The translations under genes and the position numbers were made by a program. Below are positions 38,403 through 49,572 of a stretch of 64,000 nucleotides of DNA, piece after piece. Each line of letters opens with the position of its first letter. Within the stretch, counting starts at the first letter, position 1. The notes beneath the pieces were generated by a model. That model did no database searches, was not told the origin of the DNA, and worked only from the letters and a program-made list of their open reading frames with translations. Source of the stretch: Acanthochlamys bracteata (taxonomy: Eukaryota; Streptophyta; Magnoliopsida; Pandanales; Velloziaceae); the NCBI GenBank assembly GCA_019914995.1, contig CM034137.1:7901155-7965154 (forward strand). The letters run 5' to 3'.

Positions 38403-41400
38403 TCAACTCTTCCATGATCCTCTGCCAATCATCAGAAGAGATGCGTACAGTAGCTCGTTCCATGCATCTGGAACTCCAGGCAAGCACCAGTGGCTGCAGT
38501 CTTGAGACCTCTCGGCTGCAATCTGCTCTTCAACTGAATTGTATCTTTTTCGGTAGATTGAAGGGTGCCCATCTTTCCTGTAATCTGTAAGCTTACTGAT
38601 GTTCAAATAAACCACCGGAGTTTTCATTGTTTGTAAGATTTCCTCTAGAGTTTTCATCTTCCATGGGTAGTTTGTGAGGTAGGAGTCATTAAAGATCGGT
38701 TCTGTTTCCTTGTGGCACTGGCCCCCTGAGTTCCATTGCCCACCACTGCAGACAAGTGGAACAGGACATTTTTAAACATCAGAAGAGAAGTCTTGCAAAC
38801 TACTATGTCAGTATCTAGAACATCTCGATACAGCATAAAATGTTTCCTTATGAATTAGTTACCTGAAATGAGTGAGAGAATAACCTCTGAAGAATACTTG
38901 GGTTCTTCTGAAGTTGATGTTCTTGTCGACCCATGTTGCCCACGTCTTGAGAGCCTTTCTGTATGCTTCTGTGACTTCAAGAAGGGGATACACATGATTG
39001 CCTTCTTGATAGTAGTCTACTCTATTAACATAAAGGAGAACGCCAGAGGGTGAGAATGGAATTTCTTTGAAATTCTGATGAAGTTTTAAACATTCACAGA
39101 TGAGTTGAGTTATGAAGAGATGCTAACCCTGCAGATGTTTTCTCATGAGTCCACCAGTGGCCTGTATTGAAAACTATGATATCAGCAGTACGGTATGCAA
39201 CTGTCGTCTCATCAAGTACATCCAGTTTTAACTTTTCATCAAGAGAACCATTTGCAAATTTCGTGAATATCTCTTTCACCAGAAATGGAGATCTAACAAA
39301 ATCTACAAAGCACTTATACTCCTGCTTTTCAATTTGTAAATCAGAGAAACGGAAGGAATATGTGAAAAAGAGTTGAAGATTTACCAACAGAAACACACTC
39401 ACCTCAAATATGAATGAGTAATAACCACTTGTTTTGAAGTTTTGCCTACCAGAGACCTCATAAACTTTCCTCTTATTTTTCACACCATGGCGTAGTAAGC
39501 AGATCAGGGACTCCCACATATTTCGATTTAACGAGTCGCCCACAAAGATTAGCCTTTGTCCTCTTAGTCTTTCGAGAAAGTCAGTAGCATTCAAACTATC
39601 AAATGCAAAAGATAAAAAGTTGGTGACAGATTTTACCGAAAAGGATATAAAAATAAATATGATATAAGATCAATCCAAAACAAGAACTGTGTGTTTCATT
39701 GATGTCCTACCAAGGTACAAAACAATGATGGCAACAATCAAAACCATAATCATACAGTGAAATACGAAAAAAAATGTGTTATTTTAAATGTTTTGACATC
39801 TTCCACAAAAACCATAATGGTGAAATATGTCTATGACCCCATCTGTCTATCTTGTAAAACTACCTGCAGCTACTTCGCATATGAAGATTATAAGAGCTTC
39901 AAACTTCACAGACCTAAAGTCCAGGGCGGTTGTACGTTGATGAACTCATTTTTATCTTCATATTTAAGGGATAGGAAGATTTTACTTTTCACAATATAGT
40001 AATTCCCATCTGGTTTTTCTTTTCACCTTTTGTGGAATAAACATATCGTTGGCACTGCAGAAGCCAGGACCCAGAACTAAGAAGAGTCAAGCTTATAATT
40101 TAGAGAGTTCATAAGAGACACCTAGCTAGAAATGTTAAGGGTAAGCTCTATTCGAGGGGGTACAACTGACCCCTCTTCTGTATTTGGCTCTGCCACTGGC
40201 ACAGAAGATAGGTTGGCATACATGATTTAACATTATAGCACGAAAACTTAAACCAAATCCCCAATGGTCCCTGTCAAACCAACACTAGAAACCATGAAAA
40301 TAATCACTTAAGAGTAACATTTGATCTATGAGTATATCTATGGTTCTTCTACCACAGATATACACTTCTCTTGCAGTTTCACGTATTTTATACGAAGTGG
40401 CATTGATCATTTTAAGGACAGCTCTTCCAAGTGTATCCTTGTGTTACTAGTCTTTTTGAGTTTGTCTACAATCCAACATTTTTTCCTCACTTTACTTACA
40501 ACTACAAGTACTATACATAAGTTCCAGTTCTGCACCATAGCTTTAAGCTCCAAAAGATTCTAATCTCGCCTTTCAACCAATATTCATAGGGCAACAAATT
40601 CTAGTTAACAAAGCACTCACCGGGGTATGTTGCACTGAAATGGCTGCCATCTCCATTTCAAGAAGTCTGTGTCAGGCCTTTCATTCTTGTGACAGTTGAA
40701 GTCACCGTCCAGGAAAGGGCATGAGCCACCAGAGTAATACGGCATGCTCTCATCTCTTATCCACCTGCCGTCAAAGATATCACACTTCTGAAAGACAGCG
40801 GCAACATGAGCTCCTTCACCTACCGTAGAAGCAGTTTCTTGCACTCCTTCTGCGTCACCATTATCACTCACACTCTTCCGTTCTGCTTCAAATCCATTAT
40901 CTTCCTCAGCCTTCTTTTCTGCCTTACTATCCTTTTGTTCTGAATTCACAGCACTGCCGGCATTACCTGAATTCCCTGCGCCTGTAGAAGTTCTCCTTCT
41001 TCTCCTTCTCTTCTTCCTCTTCTTCTCTTGGCCGCTCTCAGTCCTATTTCCGTTTCCTCTATTATTGTTGTTAGAAGAATGATTTACTGAAAGATTGCTG
41101 CTTTGTGTCTCATCACTGTCATGTCTACCATTTCCAGGAGCAGACTCTTGCAGAACATTGTTGGTATTGATATCGACATTTCCATCTCCATCTTCTCCGT
41201 TAGCAACGACAGTAGAAGAACTTTGCAAGACAGCGCTGGAATTGGCCTCCACAGATACGTTTCCCTCAAGTTCTTTAATGAAAGCAGAAGAAGAAGTTGA
41301 AGTGAAGTTGCTGAAATTAGCCTCTTCAACAAAAGAAGATGAATTTGATAAAGAATTGTCGTAATGGGTGTTTTCTACAGAAACGTTATCATCTACAGGT

Positions 41401-41768
41401 GAAGAAGAATTTCTGAAGAATTGGTTCTTTACAGTTTCTTCTTGTTTAACAACAACGGAAAAAGAAGAAGAAGAAGAGTTTGCTTGAAGACTACCGTAAT
41501 AGTGGTGAGTAGAACTCCGAGGAGGAAAGAAAAAGAACCTAGAGAAAGCGTCGGCGGCAGCGTTGGCGGCATAGGTGGTTGTAAAAGTGTAGAGCAATGA
41601 GAATGCTATCAAGGAGGAGGTGACGCCCATGGCAAAACCCCATAGGACTTTTTTGTTTGATGGAGAAGCAAGAACCTGCTCTAATGGCACTACCAAAATC
41701 TTTCTCCAACCCATTCTTGGAAAATCTAAGAAATCGAGAAACTGTATATTTTGATGAGCAAGAAACAA
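38403..41768 (-). CDS. TBL: TRICHOME BIREFRINGENCE-LIKE polysaccharide O-acetyltransferase
   Basis: Five minus-strand exons: 41768-40621, 39595-39403, 39321-39128, 39021-38863 and 38745-38403, in frame, about 678 aa (660 if translation starts at the second Met, 41714, which precedes [12 protein letters not shown]). Layout: a short cytosolic tail; one membrane anchor (about residues 48-66, [14 protein letters not shown]); a long low-complexity stem rich in Ser/Asn and then a run of Lys/Arg; the TBL domain starting [17 protein letters not shown]; the GDS motif in [16 protein letters not shown]; and the DxxH motif in [23 protein letters not shown] proteins are Golgi type-II membrane enzymes that acetylate xylan, mannan, xyloglucan or pectin. 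Sequence around the motifs suggests the TBR/TBL1/TBL2 clade, but the polymer cannot be told from sequence. Both catalytic motifs are intact. Confidence 0.92.
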
Positions 41769-44397
41769 ATTTTCAGAGTTTCAATAAAAGAAGAAATCTT
41801 GCCGAAAGGAAAAACAAAGATTTAACGGAATTTTATAAAGAAAAACTAATAAGAAACAAGAAAGCAAGAAAAGAACTGTGATTAATAATCAAGAAATATG
41901 TGAAAGAAACACAAGTGATGCAACCTAGAGAAGAGCATAGCCAAGCAGAAAAAACCAAGGTTAGTGGGGATTGGTAGAGATTAAAGAGAAAAGAGAGATT
42001 ACGGCAGAACACAAGAAAGGGTGATCCAGATGAAGAACAAATAGGTAGAAGAGCTGTAATAAAGATTTGAAGAGGTGCTTAGTTGATATATGAACTACGT
42101 GTGCAGCAGGACTGAGCAGAGCAGCAGGAGACAAACATACAGAGAGATAGATAGATCATTAATTAACTTCAAATTTCAAAATAACTAAATTTGAAGAATC
42201 TAACATTTCACAACCAAAATCAAATAAAAAAGCAGCAGTCCATCTAATCGTTTACTAGTGTCTTTTTTCTTCTTCTTAATTAATTAATCACCATGCAGAG
42301 TGTGATTTCAAAAAAAAAATATTCACAAGAAAGAAAGTAAGTACATGTGGGTCGTACTACTGCAAAAGAAAGAACTTGTGCGGTGCAGAAACAGAAATTG
42401 CGCGCATTTTCTTTCTCTCTTCCTTTTTTCAAGCAAAAAGAAAGAAGGAAGAAGAAAGAAAGCAAAAGAGTTGTTAAGAAACAGTGGTATAAACAACACA
42501 TGTCATACGTTCTTTTTTCTTTTCTGGTTGCTTTATTCTTTCGTGTTTTTTCTTTCTGGGATTTCAATTAATTAAAAAGTTTGATTCTCGTTTTGTTTGA
42601 TGGGGGATCGATTCTTCTTAAACGAGTCTCATGCTCCTACTGACCGAGTCACTGCTTTCTTTGTTGGTGTGCTTATTGAAATCTGCTGCTTCTTGGAATG
42701 TGTTGAAGAAGAACAGTTACTTTTCCTTTGTAGCTTGTTTTTGTTAGTTCATTTCTCCACTCGCTCACATTGCCATTGGCATCGGGAAACGATGAATTGA
42801 ACAAACGAGAAACAACAAGAAATTTTAGAATTAGAACACCAACACTATCTCCACTACACCCAACTTCTTTTTTCTTCTCAAAATTTTTCTGTAAAAAAAG
42901 AAACTGCTTCAGGAGAATTCAAACAAACTCCTAATAACTACAGTAACAAAAGAAGAACACACATTTATGTATTATGGTCCAACAAAATCAATATAATAGC
43001 AAATCTAATAGAAAGCTTTCCATCACCGTTATTAGATAAGCATTCATTTCAATGATCAATAATAGCAGGCATGGGTCAAAGCAAATCTTTCTTTTCTTAC
43101 TAATAGCAAAAAGATGTAACCATACATAATAAACTATTGATTGATTGATCCAGCCTAGCTTAATACAGTACAGTATATATTTTGGTCCATTTTCTTTACG
43201 GATTACTGCCGTCACCAATTAATAACATGATTACTGACAAAATTGTTTTCATCTTTTATTACTCAATTGCAGCAGAATTTATATATCATGATTGCATATC
43301 TAGCTAGTTTCTTTCTTCTTGGACGTGAGCGAAAAATTTTGTTCTGTTTTGCTTTTGTTTCAACAAAGAAGTAGTTAAATTTTTTCTGTTAAGGAGGAAG
43401 AATAGACAGATAGATGATAGGCGGCACAATTAAGATAATTACAAGTAAGGCCCTGAATAATACTAATATTCATACAAAATAATACAAAATAGTTTTGCAA
43501 AATAGAGCAAGAATTTTTAAATTTGTATATATAAATATAGCTATTTTAATTGTTTCTTCTCTCTCTCGGATCATCGCGCACCGCCCCCGCCCAAATATCT
43601 GAATCAATCTCTCCGCCACCACCGACGGTCAAAGCTTCCCAAATCTAAGTAAAAAAAATCTCCGGCCAATTTCTCCGGTGCGTTTCTGTAACTCTCCCTT
43701 CTCTCTATCTCTACATATCTCTGCCTCTTTCTTTTGATTCCCGTTTTAGGACTGTTTATTAGATTGAAATCAGTATATTGATTGGGCTAGAAGGATTGAA
43801 TCAAGAGAAACTGAAGAAAGGGGTATTTCAATGATTTCGAGCTGTAGATTTGTCTTAGTTTGAGCTGATCCAGAAGAAATCGAGGGTAAGATTTACTCGG
43901 CTGTGGTTAGATAGGAGTTGAGAACCTATCTATGAATTGAGAAGACTGGATGGGAATTTCGATAACTTGGAAGCTTATACCTTGAAAATTTGAAGTCTTT
44001 CTGAAATATATTCGTCTAGGTTTGTAGTTTGCTCTATGAGTTTAATTGGTTCAGTATGATGAATTTAGAATTTCCCCCTATTTTTTTTCGAATCTTGATG
44101 CTTTGTGTTGAGAAAGGGAAGTAGTGATCCACTAGGTTAAGTAGCATGCTGTCAAATACTCAACAGTGATTTATCTAAAGCTATAAGCCTATAAGTTAAG
44201 CCACTAGAATAATATGCAGGAGATGAAATAGTACTCTAGATTCATTTCTTTAACAATGCATATAGAAGCCTAATGGGAAAGGCATACTTTGCAAGTATTG
44301 TCCTTTTAAGGAGATAATGTTTAGCTTCTTACCCTTTCGCCTCATTCGTTTTCTGACCTAAAAGTTCATGCATATCTTTACTTATAGGGAAGAGAGA
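41769..44397. other. Divergent promoter region, TBL to NYN gene
   Basis: About 2.6 kb between two divergent genes. Purine-rich and pyrimidine-rich tracts (about 42400-42480), and a CT-rich, GC-richer leader-like stretch at 43555-43680. A leader intron probably ends at the acceptor near 44388 (acttatag). No coding gene recognised. Confidence 0.5.
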
Positions 44398-45984
44398 ATG
44401 TCTTATGAAGCGAAAAGGATTACATGTTCAACTCCTTCACCGAGCAGCATGACTCCATTGTCATCCAGTCCCAATGAAGCAGTCATGATAACAGAATCAC
44501 TGATCCAACCCAACCAGTTGGGTGGCACCTCACATGGTCCGCTTGGTATATTTTGGGATATGGAGAACTGCCCTGTGCCCAATGATGTGCGCCCTGAAGA
44601 AGTTGCTGGCAATATTAGAATGGCTTTACGTGTACATCCTTTTATAAAGGGAGCTGTGACAATGTTTTCTGCATATGGAGATTTCAATGTGTTCCCCAGA
44701 AGGTTGAGAGAAGGTTGCCAAAGGACTGGTGTCAAACTAGTGGATGTCCCTAATGGAAGAAAAGATGCTGCTGACAAAGCAATCTTGGTTGACATGTTCT
44801 TGTTTGCCTTAGACAACAAACCCCCTTCTTCAGTCATGTTGATATCCGGTGATGTGGATTTTGCTCCTGCTCTACATATTCTAGGACAACGAGGTTACAC
44901 TATCATACTTGTCATCCCTTCCGGTATAGTCTCCTCTGCTCTAAGCAACGCAGGCAGATATGTGTGGGATTGGGCTAGCGTGGCCAAAGGAGAAGGCTTT
45001 GTTCCTCCTAGGAATTGTATCCCACGTGTGCCTGACATAAGTGGTTACCTCATGAACCGCAAAATAGTTGATGCCTCCAATTGCCTGGAGGAGGAAGAAG
45101 ACGAGGCCATTGTTTACCGAGGGATTCAACAGATGGACAATGGTGCTAGGACTAGTATTAACCAGATATATTCTTACAACTCCTGCAATGTGTCTAGAGA
45201 ACATTCTAGTACTTCTCCTTCAACAACAAAATTTACCAGCAACAGCTTGGTGATGCCCTTCTTTCCTTGTTCAAGATCTCAGGGTCTGCCTTCTGGTCCG
45301 ACCGATGCACCAGCTGTTCATAATGGGGGAACTGAAGATTTATCATGGGTTCGTCCTGGGGATATTCAAGGATTGAAGGGCCAAATAGTGAGGCTGCTTG
45401 AGATGTCAGGTGGAAGCTTTCCTCTAGTACGCCTTCCAGCTGAGTACCTCCGAGAATTTGGTCGGCCCCTTTACATGGCTGAGTATGGAGTCTGTAAACT
45501 GGTTCACTTAATCAAGAAAATGTCTGACGTGATGCTTGTGGTAGGCAGTGGGCAGAAAAGGTTTCTTTGTCTCCGCAATACCTGTTTGAGTGATAAAAAT
45601 ATGAAGAAATCGCCAAGTACACCAGCAATGCTAAAGAAGGAGAAGAGGAAAGGTGCCCTGGAAGAAAACCTAGGTGTTGGAGCATGCATAAATATTGGCT
45701 GTTCCTCAGACGATTTCTCTGATGACGACAGGATCACGGATGGAGATGACCGACTGGAAGGATTCAGGCTGGAGGTTGAAGAGCTCCTGGTTTGTTACTC
45801 AGAGCCAGTTCCTCTTTGTTGTTTTGAATCTCTCTATGAGCAGAGGTACAAGAAAGGTGTAGACTACAGGAGCTATGGAGTTGATGGCCTTGAAGAGCTA
45901 CTACATAAGGTGAGGGATGTTGCAGAGGTTCGGGTTGATGGGAGCAAGGGTAAATGTCTCTTCTTTAGTTGTGTACGTGGCTAA
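44398..45984 (+). CDS. NYN-domain / LOTUS-domain protein (MARF1-like RNA regulator)
   Basis: Single coding exon, 528 aa from the ATG at 44398; the upstream in-frame ATG at 44368 lies before a likely splice acceptor and is not used. Residues about 45-195 are an NYN (PIN-like) domain: LGIFWDMENCPVP, FSAYGDFNVFP, KDAADKAILVDMFLFALD, VMLISGDVDFAPALHILGQR. The acidic residues of D-x-E-N-C, D-A-A-D and S-G-D-x-D-F are present, consistent with a metal-dependent RNase fold. After a low-complexity linker come two LOTUS/OST-HTH-like units (about residues 330-405, GLKGQIVRLLEMSGG...RFLC; and about 460-528, GFRLEVEELLVCYSEPVPLC...CLFF). The animal relative MARF1/limkain-b1 silences transcripts during oogenesis; plant members are little studied. 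The domain call is strong; the cellular role is inference. Confidence 0.88.
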   Translation: MSYEAKRITCSTPSPSSMTPLSSSPNEAVMITESLIQPNQLGGTSHGPLGIFWDMENCPVPNDVRPEEVAGNIRMALRVHPFIKGAVTMFSAYGDFNVFPRRLREGCQRTGVKLVDVPNGRKDAADKAILVDMFLFALDNKPPSSVMLISGDVDFAPALHILGQRGYTIILVIPSGIVSSALSNAGRYVWDWASVAKGEGFVPPRNCIPRVPDISGYLMNRKIVDASNCLEEEEDEAIVYRGIQQMDNGARTSINQIYSYNSCNVSREHSSTSPSTTKFTSNSLVMPFFPCSRSQGLPSGPTDAPAVHNGGTEDLSWVRPGDIQGLKGQIVRLLEMSGGSFPLVRLPAEYLREFGRPLYMAEYGVCKLVHLIKKMSDVMLVVGSGQKRFLCLRNTCLSDKNMKKSPSTPAMLKKEKRKGALEENLGVGACINIGCSSDDFSDDDRITDGDDRLEGFRLEVEELLVCYSEPVPLCCFESLYEQRYKKGVDYRSYGVDGLEELLHKVRDVAEVRVDGSKGKCLFFSCVRG

Positions 45985-46439
45985 TATTTCTGCCCATTAC
46001 ACATCATAGACTATAGCTCTAACTCGCAGTCTAAATTTCTTCTAGCTATTAACATAGAAGCGTATTTGGGATCTGTTTGTTTTTTTGTTTATGATCCTAT
46101 CTGTCAAGCCATACTGGTGCTTGCAATCATTTCCTATCATTTTCAGCTGTGTAAAAATGTCTGACTTGGCATACGGTGCTTCTTGTATCCAAATAGCATA
46201 CACAAACATACTGTTTTCTACTTCTCTCTTCTCTTGGTACTGATACAAGCTCTTTGCAGAATTCGTATGTCTAGATTAAATACCATTTTATAATTTTTTG
46301 CATCATAGTAATTACGTTTTCATTTTCTGAGAGACGAATGTAATATCGGTGGATGAATTTGTTACTGTGATTTACTAGCTCTGTGTATACATACATATTT
46401 TTGTGTGTGTAGATGACACGACTTGATGACAACTGTATT

Positions 46440-46510
46440 ATGGGCCAAGGCCTAAACGAGGAAAGCCCATTAACACTCCTTCATCCAGAACGTTCTGATT
46501 AGGGTTTTTG
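46440..46510 (+). promoter_or_regulatory. Site-II / telo-box promoter of a snoRNA-type transcription unit
   Basis: Contains tgggcc (46441), a reversed site II gcccat (46465) and a telo-box tagggtttt (46500). In plants this combination marks promoters of ribosomal-protein, snoRNA and other translation-related genes. It precedes the transcript that holds the snoRNAs at 47347 and 47650. Confidence 0.6.
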
Positions 46511-46686
46511 GTTGCTCCTAATCTCTTCGCCGTCTAGTAAGAAAACAAAGAAGCAGCTTTATTATTTCAATCAAATCCCGGTTTTTTTCCTTCTGGGAAA
46601 GTAGGGCTTTCCCCACTCTCTTATCGCGATCGATCAAACAACGGCGGTAGTAAATTTTATCGGAAGAGTTATCAGTTTCATTGCCA

Positions 46687-48046
46687 ATGAGGTTCTTGTC
46701 GAAGGCCTTGCCAACAAGCAAGGCAAATAAATCAACAATTTTTTATTCTATATTTTTACTTTTTTCCCTTGCATAAGTTGCTGATAGATTCAAAGGGATA
46801 TTCGCGGATTGGGGAAAGAAAAATTGATTTTGATTAGTGCGAGTGCCTCTTAATCTGTTGGGTAATTTGCTGATTAATAGAAGGGAAATGTTAGTAGATC
46901 GGCAAAAGTTATTGATTTCTTTGGTTTTAATGCTTCTTTAATCTGGTCGACGGGTTATTTCATTCGCCTGTTCGATTCGTTCCCTTGAAGCTATATCAAT
47001 ATAGAGATCGAATCTGTTTTTTATTGTATTTCTTGCCTGAGTTTATTCCATTTCGGCAAGATGCAAGGAGATCGAGCACATCTTGTCAGAAAAGAAGTTA
47101 TTTTAAAATTTCTATTTACTTTGATTTCTTTTTGTAGATTGCTTCACTAACTGGTCATTGGATATGATATTAGTTCCAAATGAACTCGTTCCCTGGAAGC
47201 TAAATTAATCTGTTGTAGTCATTCTACAGATTTTTCCAGATGCGTAATAGCATTAGAACATTTGCAATGATTACATACACCTACTCAATTAGTTTATTCA
47301 CAAAATTTTCTTTGTTCTTACTTTTGCAATTTACAAAAAGAATAAAGGTTGGCTTTGATGATCCTACAGACCTGTAATGAGCTTGCGGAAATGATCGCAT
47401 AGCTAAAGAACATCTAAGGGACTGAGCTGACCGTTTTATATTCTTCTTAGTTGTGAGTCGTTCTTTAGAGAGCTCAAATTATTATCTTTTTGTATTGTAA
47501 TAATGTGTTTGTTTTTGGAGTTTGAAGTTGTATTTAGTGCTTGCTAAAAAAGTTTGGTCAATTTCCAACACGGTATGTCATGCCAAAGTTCACTCCATGT
47601 ACCTGTATCGAATGCGGAGACGACTGCAACTGAAAGCATCTGTCATTTCACGATGATGCACTAAATGTCTGTGTATTGTAGTTTATGCGGTTCATCACTG
47701 ATAATTTTCTTGTTGCGTGTGAACAGCCCCTTGTTCCAAAAGGTTTGCTGTAAGAACCTCAAAGGTTATAGATAAAATATCTAGCAAAGGTTGGTTTTCA
47801 AATTCCTGTGATTTTGTGAGGTACTTGATTTTGAAAGTGGTCTTATTAAATGCATCTTTTCCTATCTTTGCAGCGGCAGCAAGTCAGAGAGGAAGTAGCA
47901 GAGGAAGTCGAGGAAACATCAAAATGCATATGATGTAATACTTGAGACATTAACCTTGAATTGTTATCTTAATGCTCTTTTCTGTGCATATTTGTAGGCT
48001 TTCAAGAGACACTGACGATTTAGTGGCTGCTAGAAGTTTGCAGTGA
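46687..48046 (+). CDS. Candidate small-protein gene hosting snoRNAs (first-exon junction unresolved)
   Basis: Three downstream exons join in phase: 47727-47789, 47874-47934 and 47998-48046 (stop), encoding PCSKRFAVRTSKVIDKISSK, then AAASQRGSSRGSRGNIKMHM, then MLSRDTDDLVAARSLQ. A plausible first exon starts at the ATG at 46687 (MRFLSKALPTSK) and ends at AAG|GCAAAT, a possible GC-type donor, but that junction is off by one base relative to the downstream frame. Either another exon or an unusual splice is needed, or the unit is non-coding and the frame is coincidence. I do not recognise the protein. The site-II/telo-box promoter and the snoRNAs in the long intron support a real transcript. Confidence 0.4.
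47347..47432 (+). ncRNA. C/D-box snoRNA, double guide for 18S rRNA
   Basis: A terminal stem GGTTGGC / GCTGACC (7 pairs, two of them G-U) encloses box C TTGATGA (47355) and box D CTGA (47422-47425). The 13 bases just before box D (GAACATCTAAGGG) are exactly complementary to the conserved 18S stretch CCCTTAGATGTTC. By the box-D-plus-5 rule they would place a 2'-O-methyl on the first U of CCCUU. Upstream, ACAGACCTGT (47366-47375) is complementary to 18S ACAGGTCTGT, only four bases away in the same rRNA region, giving a second guide in front of a degenerate D' box. The rRNA sequence is from memory. This is a strong candidate even without an expression check. Confidence 0.8.
47640..47712 (+). ncRNA. 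Possible second C/D-box snoRNA, snR39b/snoR39BY-like
   Basis: A box-C-like GATGATG(C) at 47652-47659 and a box D CTGA at 47698-47701 flank CGGTTCATC, complementary to the 25S rRNA stretch GATGAACCG. The fifth base before box D pairs with the G of GAUGAACC, the position methylated in yeast under snR39b (Gm805, from memory). The terminal stem is weak; a GCAAC/GTTGC pairing further out could substitute. It lies close to the splice acceptor at 47726, which is unusual for an intronic snoRNA. Confidence 0.5.
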
Positions 48047-49572
48047 AGTCATAGTGGCGAAGTAAACTGAAGGCTGGTTCAAGCAATTGTTCATTCGGGG
48101 TTGAAAAAATCACCCTGTTGCTAACAAGTGAACTGTTGTGATCTAATCTTCTCAGAGCTTGCAGTATTTAGGGGGCGTTTGGGATTGCTCATGAAATGGA
48201 GCTTTTGTGAAATAAAGGATATTTTTGTTTTTTTTGAAAAACGAGTTTTATTTTTTTTATTTTTAAAAAAATAATAAAAATATACAATAAAAAGATCTCA
48301 TTTTGTAGAATTTTTATATTTTTTAAATTTTTAAATAAAATTTTTATATATTTATAAAATATATATTGAAAAATGTGAAATAAAAAATTGAAAAGTTAGA
48401 TTGGAGAAAAGCAAAGCTAAACACCTCCTTAACCTTATCAGAAGAGCCACTTTTTCATATTTTTTGTCCGTAGAGTACTAAGTTGAAATGTCTGTAAATT
48501 TATCTTTTTTTTATCAAATTTTGAGTTCTGAATAATTTTTATGTTTAATTATATAAAAAATTCAGAATTTTATTTTTATATACAAAATTTAATTTTTAGT
48601 TTATTATTTAAAAATTTTATTTTTTATTTTTTATTTTTATAAAATTCAGTTACGGATATTTAAAATACGCTCTAAGTTTAGTCGCTGCGGTGCTAGTTCA
48701 ATGATTGTAATCTGAACTGAATAAGATCATCACCTCATATTTTTTTTGTTATTCTCAGTGCAATATGTGGAACTGAAATATTATATTGGCTGCCAGATTG
48801 ATTTGTAATGTGGCCTGGAGCAAACTTAGTGAATGTGTACCTTATGGGATTGCATTGCACATTTGAAGAGCTACAATTTATAACAATCTTCCTACCGCTA
48901 TAAATTCATTTGTGTTGCAGATTGGCTTTTGAATTTTCTGTAGCTTCGTGAGAATTCACTTTGCATCAGTTTCTGTGTGTTTTTTTTCTTTTAACCACAT
49001 ATTGAATCACTGTTTAGTGTTTAATAGGCAAATCTTTATATCTCTGTCAATCGACCGAACTTGTACTCATTTCAGAGTCAATTGTATTTAAAATAAAAAA
49101 CTTCATTAACAAAAGTATATTTTGAAATTTTTTGAAGAATAGATCTATTTTTTATTTAACATAAAAATTGTATATAAATATAAAATTTATAATACACAAT
49201 TTCTTTATTTAAAAAAATAATAAAATTAAAATCAGATGAAGTGCGAAACAGTTTTTCAGAGTTGCCCTCACTTTTAAAGGGCCAGATACTGGTGGGCTGG
49301 ACCTTTTTTATTCGCTATAAAGAAAATCTTGTATCTTCAGAAACAAAATTAAAACAAATGAAGAAAAAACAAAACAGAAACCCTGTGAAGCGAAGTGGCA
49401 AAAACTTCACTACATTGAAGAGAAAATAATTCTCGACAACTCACAGCAGTTTCGTTCTCTTTGTTTGCTTCCTTCTAGATCCATTCAAAAACAATTCAAT
49501 TAAAGTATTTGTTTTGGTTTATCGATTGATTGATTGCCCACAAAGCTTTAATCCTTCTTGTTTTGGTTTTCA
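48047..49572. other. Intergenic, snoRNA unit to isocitrate dehydrogenase
   Basis: Contains the MITE-like element and further AT-rich DNA (48500-48660, 49090-49220). The last 150 bases are the leader of the dehydrogenase gene. No other gene seen. Confidence 0.5.
48172..48432. mobile_element. MITE-like element, copy A
   Basis: About 260 bases, very AT-rich, with imperfect terminal inverted repeats (GGGGGCGTTTGGGATTGCT against GGAGGTGTTTAGCTTTGCT) flanked by TTA on both sides, which would fit a PIF/Harbinger-type insertion. A clear relative is at 62022-62285. It is non-coding. Confidence 0.6.

Noticed and set aside
47040..47115. Two adjacent short stems considered as an H/ACA snoRNA
   Set aside because: The stems are too short, there is no proper ACA box three bases from an end, and no pocket matching rRNA was found.
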